From Candidatus Hydrogenedentota bacterium (GTDB taxonomy: Bacteria > Hydrogenedentota > Hydrogenedentia > Hydrogenedentales > CAITNO01), in contig CAITNO010000110.1 of assembly GCA_903893795.1 (NCBI GenBank), forward strand, positions 62,001 to 126,000: a stretch of DNA of 64,000 bases, given 5' to 3'. Positions 45,723-53,105 of this stretch are shown in pieces (position 1 is the stretch's first letter; every line of letters starts with the position of its first letter). Under the pieces are notes generated by a model. The model was not told the origin of the DNA. It did not search any database and saw only the letters and a list, made by a program, of their open reading frames with translations. The translations under genes were made by a program, and so were the position numbers.

Positions 45723-47290
45723 ATGCCGTATTTGCAGGGCTATCTGGTCAGTCCGACATCCTTGGGCCTTTTTCTGGGATGTTTTGCGGTGACCGCCTGC
45801 CTGACAGTGCTTATTGTCGGGTGGGCGCGCTGGACGGACCTGGCGGGAGGAAGCCCCTACGGCAGGAATAGGCGCAATCCCCCCCCCCTTTTCGGGGGGC
45901 TCGGAATTGCTTTGCCGTTCTTGGCGGTTCTCCTTGCCTGCGCCACTGAAATGGCGGGGATGCCTCGAGCCCTTGGCGACCAACGTCGGGATTTCCTCCT
46001 CCTATTCCTGGGTGGGTGCATCATTCTCACCCTGGGCCTCCTGGATGACGCGCGGAGTCTGCGCACCAGACAAAAACTCATGGTCGAAGTTCTGGCCGGT
46101 TTGCTGGTCGCCCTGTCCGGGAATGGCGTTTCCGCCCTGAATATCCCGCTGGCTGGCCTTGTCAACTTGGAGGGCATGCCGGGCCTCGGCACACTGCTCG
46201 CCGTGTTATGGGTGGTTGGCCTCATAAAGGCCGTGCGCATCTTAGATGACATAAACGGCCTGACCCCCGGACTCGGACTCATGGCAACGGCGGCGCTCGG
46301 CATTCTGGCGGCGCTGAACGGTTCCCCTTTCGCCCTGTTGCTGAGCTTCGCCCTGGCTGGCAGCCTGCTGGCCTTCCTGCACCGTGCCCCCCGTTCAGCG
46401 GGAATCACGCTGGGTGGCACGGGAAGTCTGTTTCTCGGCTATGCCCTGGCGGTAGTCTCGCTGACCGGTTCCTGCAAGACCACCGGCGCGGTGCTGGCGG
46501 CCAGTTCGATGATGGCCCTGGGGGTTCCCCTGTTTGAGGCGTTTGTGTCAATCGTTCGCCGCTGTCTGGGCGGTTGCCTATGTTCGCCGCGGATTCGAGT
46601 CACACCCACCACCGGCTGTCCCACAGGGGGTTCACTTCTGGCCAGACCGCCGGATTTCTTTATCTAACCTCTCTGGCTTGCCTGATTGCCGCCACTTTGG
46701 GCAATGTTATTCCCATGGGGTCTGCCAAATCCTTGGTTCCCGTGGCAATCATGCTTCTTACGGCGGGTGGAACGCTTGCCGTGGCCGGTCACGCGAAGTC
46801 CATCATGAGCCGGTATGAATCCCGCAAGGACACCATACGCTGCATGGCGCTGTCACACTATACCGCCATGCGCCTGAAACCAAAGGCGTCCCATCAGGAA
46901 ATGCACCGGGTCGTCGACATGATGGTCTGCGAACTGGATCTGCTCTCTTTAGAAATCAAATTCGACGCAGGACGTTCCACGGTGCGCTCCTCCAGAGACT
47001 CTTGGGTGCCAACCCCGGTGTCGGAACCGGGTGAAGTGACACAACTCAACCTGAAAGCCGCAGATGGAAGTCCAGTGGAGGTGAGCTTTCAATGCGCAAC
47101 GCAGGTGGGCGCGATATACAGGGACGCCATCAGCGCCTGTCTTGCCGACACTTTTGACAGGCTGAACCTGGTGGACAATCAGGGAGAGCCGTTGCCCCCC
47201 GCCCCCAAATCCACGGCAACCGTGCCTTTCCCCTCCCCGGACGCCGACGAATTTCGACCCATACTCGCAAAACAGGCTCTTGGCCGATAA
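45723..47290 (+). pseudogene. WecA/MraY-family sugar-phosphate transferase, frameshifted
   Basis: The first frame (45723 to about 46575) codes the N-terminal membrane helices with LFGGLGIALPF, LGLLDDARSLRTRQK and RILDDINGLTPG. It then leaves the family pattern after IVRRCLGG. The +1 neighbour frame takes over precisely there with LPMFAADSSHTHHRLSHRGF, the His-rich family motif, two more helices and a 150-residue soluble tail to 47290. One missing base near 46573 explains the break. In addition the conserved MGDTGS loop reads LGGTGSLFLGY, Asp to Gly (GAC to GGC). An active enzyme would load a GlcNAc- or other sugar-phosphate on undecaprenyl phosphate to start a surface polysaccharide. Either the gene is decaying or the frameshift is a sequencing error. 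Confidence 0.75.
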
Positions 47291-47428
47291 CTCCGGCCAA
47301 CTTCCGAGTCATGCCTGAGCCGGGAGAAAAGGCGCACCCACAAACAGAACATCCCATGAACATGCCCGAAGGGTGGCCATGGGATTTCTTCTACGCCGAC
47401 ATGGGACATTTGGGCCGAAAATGCAGTT

Positions 47429-47444
47429 CCACGCGGGCGCGTGG
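47429..47444. terminator. Perfect hairpin in convergent gap
   Basis: CCACGCG-GG-CGCGTGG, a 7-bp perfect stem between the end of the WecA-like gene and the STAS-like gene. Another stem, TTGGCCG/CGGCCAA, spans the WecA-like stop near 47279-47299. No long T tract on either side. Confidence 0.35.
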
Positions 47445-47474
47445 CTGTTTGCAGGCAGGAATGAACTGTTTCCG

Positions 47475-47846
47475 TTAGAATTTGTCAATCCAGCTTTCTG
47501 TCGCCGTGCAACGGGCGTGGGGCGGTGCCGATGCTTTGTCGGCTGTGCATGGCACACAGGGCTTGCGGAGCCCCGTACACCGGACCGTGTGGCCCAACTT
47601 CCGCGCCTCTTCACAAAGCCCCGACAGCATGCCCGCAAGCACCAGGGTTACGCCGTCGCGATGTTCGGAAAGGTCAATAATCCAGGTGGTTTCCGGACGA
47701 TTGCACACCTGTGACAACAGTTGCTCTTCCAGCAGGAAATAGTCCGATTCCCCATCCACCCGCGGTATGCGCACCCGGGCGGTGTTTCGGCCGACGTGGA
47801 TCTTTACGCCCCCCGTTACTGTCTGGTTTGCGTAAGTTTCCATCAT
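47475..47846 (-). CDS. Small STAS-like protein
   Basis: About 123 aa from ATG 47846 (MMETYANQTVTGGVKIHVG), with GGGGTGA just upstream; the track start lies inside the previous gene. The middle WIIDLSEHRDGVTLVLAGMLSGLCEEARKLGHTVRCTG follows the strand-helix pattern of STAS (anti-sigma-factor antagonist) domains, but the usual phosphorylated Ser after Asp is not obvious. The C-terminal tail is Cys- and Pro-rich. It starts one base after the stop of the sigma-like gene, so the two are cotranslated, which suggests a shared regulatory job. Confidence 0.55.
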   Translation of the reverse strand: MMETYANQTVTGGVKIHVGRNTARVRIPRVDGESDYFLLEEQLLSQVCNRPETTWIIDLSEHRDGVTLVLAGMLSGLCEEARKLGHTVRCTGLRKPCVPCTADKASAPPHARCTATESWIDKF

Positions 47847-47847
47847 G

Positions 47848-48231
47848 TCACCCCGCCTTGCAGGTTTCGGCGAGTCCGGCAGCGCCTGCCATGCAAAGCG
47901 CGCCTTCAGCGTCTCCGGGAAACACGAAGGGTTCCTTTTGCCGCACATCGGCACTGCAAGCGGGGTAGTAGTCCTTCAGAAAGCGGCTGCGCAGTTCCCG
48001 GAGCAGGGCCATTTTTACATCGCCCCCGCCCAGGTCTCCCGCAGTCGCCTGGCGCTGCCACGCCCAGAGCAGGGTGGCCCGCGCAAGGCGCTGTCCGAGG
48101 ATGGGGTCCCGCGTTAGTGCGAGCGCGACGGAATAGCACATCTCAACATGTGACAAAAGCACCTGTTCTGCCTGCGGCAGGGAAGCCGGCCGCATGGCGG
48201 AGGCTGCATTCTTTTTCATGATCTTCTGCAT
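47848..48231 (-). CDS. Short protein resembling sigma-factor region 2
   Basis: 127 aa. HVEMCYSVALALTRDPILGQRLARATLLWAWQRQ followed by DVKMALLRELRSRFLKDYYP matches the helix pattern of ECF sigma region 2 (the -10 binding part). There is no region 4, so it cannot be a normal ECF factor. The C-terminus (FVFPGDAEGALCMAGAAGLAE) is unrelated to sigma. ATG start with GGGAGAG upstream. It is paired with the STAS-like gene and sits next to a polysaccharide-initiation gene. It may act as a decoy or anti-activator, or be a relic; low certainty on function. Confidence 0.5.
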   Translation of the reverse strand: MQKIMKKNAASAMRPASLPQAEQVLLSHVEMCYSVALALTRDPILGQRLARATLLWAWQRQATAGDLGGGDVKMALLRELRSRFLKDYYPACSADVRQKEPFVFPGDAEGALCMAGAAGLAETCKAG

Positions 48232-48828
48232 TTCCGGTTCTCTCCCTGTTTGTTTATGGCCACATCAGCACGATTAAACTTCTTTGCACTCCACACACGC
48301 ACGACTAATTCCCTCAACCGTGCCTTGTTTAGAGCAAGCTCCGTGCCATCCATGCAAAGAGAGAATATTTCAGCAAATACTGCCCTTTGGCGGGTGTGCC
48401 GAACGGGCTTTTTCAGGTGGCGGACATAAGAAGAACCCTTGGAAAGAGCGGCGAATCCCGCCATTTTGCGGGATTATTGGCTGTTTGGCCCATAAGGATC
48501 CAGGGAGCTGTCCTTGGATGGCCTGCCTTGAAATCCATGGCCTGGGGCCGCTGGAAGGCCGTCTCGTCCCCCCTTTGCAACAGTGTCTTTTCAAAGGGGT
48601 GTGAGATTTGTGGCAGGGGTTTGTAAACAATCTTCTGTAAGAGGCGTTTGAACAGACAGAATCGCGACGATTTGGCGGGAAGGCAAATGTGCAAAAATGC
48701 ACACCCGTTTGGGGAGGGGGAGAATGCGAACGCGGGCGGTGAAACCCCACCCCTTCCCGAAAGGGCTAAACCGTGGGATTTCCCATTGGACAGGGCGCTG
48801 CCTGCACGGTCAATCCGGGGATTCCAGT
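48232..48828. other. 597-bp intergenic region with one hairpin
   Basis: No gene I can support. A perfect stem AATCCCGC-CATTTT-GCGGGATT is at 48454-48475. Small ORFs on both strands lack ribosome sites and family resemblance. It should hold the promoter of the sigma-like/STAS pair, but no clear -35/-10 was found. Confidence 0.5.
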
Positions 48829-51744
48829 TTATATGCTCCGGTAGGACGGCGTGGTCATCAGCATCAGGCTTGGACCGCCCAGGAATAGATCGCCAAGAAT
48901 CTTCCGCAGTTTGACGAAGAGCAGGGAATTCTTGCTGCCAGGCCAGTTGCAACCGGCGTTTTCAGGTCCGGAGGAAACAGTCAGGCCAACCTGCGTCCCC
49001 AGCGCCACCTGAATCCCCGCTGCGGGAGTCTGTCTGATGACCTGTCCGACCGGGACGGTGTCGCTGCTTTCCTCCGCCACCGAAACCATCAACCCTGCTC
49101 CGATAAGTACCGTCCACGCCTGGCTGACCGGCATGCCCGTAAGGTCGGGCACGGTGACCAATAGTTGCGTCCGCACGAAGGTGGCCGTCACCGTTGTGTC
49201 TGCCGTCATATTGGACAGTTGGTAGGGCGCGGTGCCTGTCATGGCGCCGTTGCCTGCCGCCACGGCGGCGAGGTGATAGCCTGGATTTGCGCTCACGGTC
49301 ACGGCCGCGGTGCCGCCCGCAACCACCGTGTCCGGCCCCGTCACCGTGCCGCCTTCGGGCGGACTGGCCACGTAGGAGATGGCAAAGGACTGCGGTGGCG
49401 TGTCAGCCACCTTGACAAAGCGCCGCAGTTGCGCCGCATGGTTGCCGTTTTCGTCGCTCACATCGTAGGTGACGGTGTAGGTGCCGGGGGTGTCCACATT
49501 TACCGGGTTTCCGGTAACGATGTTTGCGGTGCGGTCACCGGCGCAGGCGTCCATCGCCGTGGCCCCCGCATCGGTGTAGGACCCATGGCTTTCCACGGTC
49601 ACGGTGGTGCTGCCCAGCAGGGTGATGACCGGAGGCGTCGTGTCCACCACGCTGACGGTCCGCACCGCCCGGAGGGCATGGTTTCCAGCGTCGTCCACGG
49701 CGTCATAGGTGACGGTGTAGGTGCCGGGGATGTTCATGTTGACCGGGTTGCCGGCGACGACATGGGCGGTCCAATCGCCGCCGCAGTTGTCCGTTGCCGT
49801 GGCACCTGCGTCGACGTGGACCGAGTGGCACTCCACTGCCACGGGATTGGCGCCGTGCAGCGTGATGACCGGGGGCGTCGTATCCACCACGTTGACCGTG
49901 CGCGCCAGTTGGACGGCAGGGTTGCCGTTGTTGTCGACCACGTCATAGGTGACGGTGTAGGCACCGGGAAGGTCTATGTTCACCGGGTTGTCTGTGATGA
50001 CGTTTTCGGTCTGGTCACCGTCGCAACTGTCCATCGCGGTCGCGCCCGCGTCGGTGTAGGCCCCATGACATTCCACATTCACCGGGTTGGTTCCCAGCAG
50101 TGTGAGAACCGGAGGGGTCCTGTCCACCACATTGACCGTGCGCACCGCCTGGATGGCGCTGTTGCCGTTGCCGTCGTCCAGGTTATAGCGCACCGTATAG
50201 GAATCAGGAACATTCACATTCACTGGGTTGGTGACGACAATGCCCGCAGTCAGATTGCCCGCGCAATTGTCCTCGGCGGTGGCACCGGCATCGCTGTACG
50301 CGCCGTGGCATTCCACGACAACCGGATTGGCGCCCGACAGGGTAATGACCGGCGGGGTGCTGTCCAGCACCGCCGTATCCGCGCGCCAGAGGTCGTTGAA
50401 GTAGGACCAGTTATAGCCGCCAAAGACCCACAGACCACCCGAGGCGTCGGTCCACGAGACTGCCTGACAGCGTCCGCCGGGCGTATTGGCCGCCGCAGAA
50501 TTTCCCCGTGTGCCATAGGTGCCTGACGCGTCGGGCGCGGAAGCGCCCTTTATCCAAGTCCAGTTGCCGGCGGCCGGATCGTATCTCCACAGGTCATTGA
50601 GAAAACCCGTGTTTCCCGCGGCGCCATAACCGGCGCCGCTAAAGAGCCACAGCTTGCCCGAGGTGTCGGTCCAGGTGACCGCGGCGGTGCGTCCGCCGGG
50701 CGTGTTGGCCGAACCGGGCGTTCCCAGCGTGCCGTAGGTCCCCAGCGGGTTGATTGTCTGGGCACCCTTTATCCAGGTCCAGAAACCCGTGGCCGGGTCG
50801 TATTTCCACAGGTCGTTGAGGAAGCCCGCGTCCGCTCCGGTGGTATAACCATAACCGCCAAAGACCCACACCTTTCCGGAAGCATCGGTCCACGAGGTCG
50901 AATCAAAGCGCGCGCCGGGGATGTTGGCCGCCTCAGGTGTTCCCGGAGTTCCATAGCTTCCGGACTCGTTGACCGTCGACGGTCCCTCCATCCAGGTCCA
51001 ATCGCCTGTGGCCGGATCGTATTTCCACAGGTCATTCAAATACGCCCCATTGAGGCCGCCGAAGACCCACAGCTTGCCCAAAGCGTCGATCCAAGAAACC
51101 ACCGACTGGCGGGCACCGGGGGTGTTGTCCGCCGCAGCGGTTCCCAGCATTCCGTACACCCCTGACTGGTCGGCCGTCGAGGCGCCCTTCATCCAGGTCC
51201 AGTTGCCGGTGGTGGGCTCGTATTTCCACAGGTCGTTGAGGCGGCCCTCAGTGCCCGCAACGTCAAAGCCAAAGCCGCCGAAGAGCCACAGGTTGCCCGA
51301 GAGGTCGGTCCAGGCGGCCGAGTCGGTGCGCGCGCCGGGGTTGTTGGCGCGGTTGGGCGTTCCAGGCGTGCCATAGGTGCCGGAATGGCCGGTCGTGGAG
51401 GGTCCCTTCATCCAGGTCCAGTAACCGGTGACCGGGTCACATTTCCACAGGTCGCTGAAACGCCCCCCGTTGTAGCCGCCAAAGAGCCACCGCCCGCCCG
51501 ATGGGTCGGTCCAGGAAACCCCGAAAGCGCGCGCGCCGGGGATGTTGGCCGCCGAAGGCGAACCAAGCGTGCCGTAGGTGCCGCTCTGCCCGGTCGTCGA
51601 GGACCCTTTCATCCAGATCCAATTCACCGTTTCAGCGCAACCCTGGGCCGCGGCGCTCCAGATGGGGCCGCCGCTCATCAGCCCAAGACCCACCAGCAGC
51701 ACCAACGCCCACGCCCATGACCCGGCAACCCTCCGATCGCGCAT
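48829..51744 (-). CDS. Secreted kelch / HYR-like / PASTA protein
   Basis: 971 aa from ATG 51744 (MRDRRVAGSWAWALVLLVG), with GGAGGG seven bases upstream; the track adds 31 codons that overlap a likely promoter. After the signal peptide come six kelch-like blades (LWVFGGYNG, DLWKYDPATGDWTWM; about 40-460). Next are four HYR/DUF5011-like Ig repeats (PPVITLxGANPVxVECHGxY, DAGATAxDxC, GTYTVTYD; about 460-800), a bacterial-repeat segment (GGTVTGPDTVVAGGTAAVTV) and one PASTA domain (VPDLTGMPVSQAWTVLIGAGL). The C-terminus (GCNWPGSKNSLLFVKLRKIL) may be a Cys-type anchor tail. Probably a surface-exposed binding protein. Confidence 0.82.
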   Translation of the reverse strand: MRDRRVAGSWAWALVLLVGLGLMSGGPIWSAAAQGCAETVNWIWMKGSSTTGQSGTYGTLGSPSAANIPGARAFGVSWTDPSGGRWLFGGYNGGRFSDLWKCDPVTGYWTWMKGPSTTGHSGTYGTPGTPNRANNPGARTDSAAWTDLSGNLWLFGGFGFDVAGTEGRLNDLWKYEPTTGNWTWMKGASTADQSGVYGMLGTAAADNTPGARQSVVSWIDALGKLWVFGGLNGAYLNDLWKYDPATGDWTWMEGPSTVNESGSYGTPGTPEAANIPGARFDSTSWTDASGKVWVFGGYGYTTGADAGFLNDLWKYDPATGFWTWIKGAQTINPLGTYGTLGTPGSANTPGGRTAAVTWTDTSGKLWLFSGAGYGAAGNTGFLNDLWRYDPAAGNWTWIKGASAPDASGTYGTRGNSAAANTPGGRCQAVSWTDASGGLWVFGGYNWSYFNDLWRADTAVLDSTPPVITLSGANPVVVECHGAYSDAGATAEDNCAGNLTAGIVVTNPVNVNVPDSYTVRYNLDDGNGNSAIQAVRTVNVVDRTPPVLTLLGTNPVNVECHGAYTDAGATAMDSCDGDQTENVITDNPVNIDLPGAYTVTYDVVDNNGNPAVQLARTVNVVDTTPPVITLHGANPVAVECHSVHVDAGATATDNCGGDWTAHVVAGNPVNMNIPGTYTVTYDAVDDAGNHALRAVRTVSVVDTTPPVITLLGSTTVTVESHGSYTDAGATAMDACAGDRTANIVTGNPVNVDTPGTYTVTYDVSDENGNHAAQLRRFVKVADTPPQSFAISYVASPPEGGTVTGPDTVVAGGTAAVTVSANPGYHLAAVAAGNGAMTGTAPYQLSNMTADTTVTATFVRTQLLVTVPDLTGMPVSQAWTVLIGAGLMVSVAEESSDTVPVGQVIRQTPAAGIQVALGTQVGLTVSSGPENAGCNWPGSKNSLLFVKLRKILGDLFLGGPSLMLMTTPSYRSI

Positions 51745-51807
51745 GATGCAACCCTCCATGGCTGAGAAGCCCCGCACGTCCGCACCGTGGTCACGCTTTG
51801 TGACACG

Positions 51808-51837
51808 CATATCCTGTGCAACGTGCTCGCCTGTCAA
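51808..51837 (-). promoter_or_regulatory. Candidate promoter of the kelch gene
   Basis: A perfect TTGACA on the minus strand, 18 bases, then a weak GATATG. It lies inside the track's longer ORF, supporting the later start. Confidence 0.35.
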
Positions 51838-51868
51838 CCAAAGTCAGTTTACACCCGCAAGTCCCGGA

Positions 51869-51887
51869 CGTCAATCGTTGATTGACG
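51869..51887. repeat. Perfect palindrome CGTCAATC-GTT-GATTGACG
   Basis: An 8-bp perfect inverted repeat just upstream of the kelch gene's -35, in a 470-bp divergent gap. A regulator could bind there. Further on, GCGGCA-GGA-TGCCGC near 51925 is another short stem; the rest of the gap up to the DUF1638 gene shows nothing I can name. Confidence 0.5.
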
Positions 51888-52214
51888 CGCTGCGACGCGT
51901 GGGGAGGCGCCGGGGGGAAGCACTGCGGCAGGATGCCGCGCCTACAGCACCGCCACCACCGCGTTGCTGCTCTCTCCTTCCCTCGCCCTGCCGGGACGCC
52001 TCCTGGCTGCGGGTCTGGCCGGGCGGGGACAAGGCAGGTGGGGCGCCTGCGGTACGGGGCGGGACAATAGAGACGACATCGCCCCGGCATGATATCATTG
52101 GGGTTTCGGGGGCACGTCCGTGGCAGACGGTGCCCGAAGCACTCTTGCAACAGCGCTGCACGATGGGATGCAGAATTGTTTCACTCCGGTGAATTGGACC
52201 GGAAAGGACAAGGC

Positions 52215-52994
52215 ATGGACTGGTACGGCACGAATCTTTACAACAAGGAAAAGCGGCACATCATCGCCTGCCATGTGTTTTGGCGGGAACTGTGCTATTA
52301 CGCGGCGCTGGCGCCGCAGATATTCCAGTTTCATTTCCTGAAGCAGGGCCTGCACTGTGTGCCCGACACACTGCGGGTGGAACTGCAACGCACCATTGAC
52401 AGTGTGGACAAGGAATACGTGGAAGGCGGGGCGGACGGCGCGCGTGAATCGGTGGACGCCATTCTGCTGGGATACGGGCTGTGCAGCAACGGGCTGGTGG
52501 GCATACAGGCGCGCACGCTGCCGCTGGTTGTACCGCGGGGACACGACTGCATCACACTGCTGCTCGGTTCGAAGGAGCGCTACCGCGAATATTTTGATTC
52601 CCACCCGGGCACCTACTGGTACAGTCCCGGCTGGATTGACACCAGCACCCAGCCCAGCAAAGAGCGCTATGAGAGCGTGCTCGCCCACTACGTGGAGACT
52701 TACGGCGAGGAAAACGCCCAGTACCTGATGGAGGCGTCGGAAAACTGGATGACCGCCTACAACACGGCGGCCTATGTGGACCTCGGCATCGGCGATTCGG
52801 AACGGTACAAGGCCTACACGCGCGAATGCGCCGACTGGCTCAAGTGGAAGTGCGACTTTCTGGAGGGCGACCCCGGACTCCTGCGCCGTTTCCTCGAAAG
52901 CCCTTGGGACGAGAAGGATTTCCTGGTGGTGCAGCCGGGAGAAACGATTGTGGCGTCCTTTGACGAGCGGATCATTGCCGCTGAGCGGCGGTAA
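52215..52994 (+). CDS. DUF1638-family protein
   Basis: 259 aa from ATG 52215 with AAAGGAC upstream; the track adds 42 codons. The family pattern is clear: HIIACHVFWRELCYY, FHFLKQGLHCVPDTLRVELQ, AILLGYGLCSNGLVG, VVPRGHDCITLLLGSKERYREYF and GTYWYSPGW. DUF1638 proteins are often found next to corrinoid-dependent methyltransferases and B12-related genes in anaerobes; no such partner lies beside this one. Conserved Cys and His could bind a metal. Function unknown. Confidence 0.85.
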   Translation: MDWYGTNLYNKEKRHIIACHVFWRELCYYAALAPQIFQFHFLKQGLHCVPDTLRVELQRTIDSVDKEYVEGGADGARESVDAILLGYGLCSNGLVGIQARTLPLVVPRGHDCITLLLGSKERYREYFDSHPGTYWYSPGWIDTSTQPSKERYESVLAHYVETYGEENAQYLMEASENWMTAYNTAAYVDLGIGDSERYKAYTRECADWLKWKCDFLEGDPGLLRRFLESPWDEKDFLVVQPGETIVASFDERIIAAERR

Positions 52995-53025
52995 GAGGAA
53001 GCACGCGCCAGGAAAGATGCCTTTA

Positions 53026-53096
53026 CTGGGAGCGCTGGCATCCCTGCCGGCTGTTCGGAAAAGAAAGAGGGCCGGCAGGGATGCCGGCGCTCCCAG
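53026..53096. repeat. Palindromic repeat, copy 2 (convergent gap)
   Basis: Same element as 30612-30678: identical 26-bp right arm ending GCGCTCCCAG, left arm with one G-T difference, a different 19-nt loop, and the same TTACTGGGAG junction. It again lies between convergent genes (DUF1638 and GH38-like). Confidence 0.85.
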
Positions 53097-53105
53097 TCCT
53101 GCCGT

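Noticed and set aside
48216-48464. 82-aa minus-strand ORF overlapping the start of the sigma-like gene
   Set aside because: No ribosome site and no family pattern; more likely the untranslated leader.
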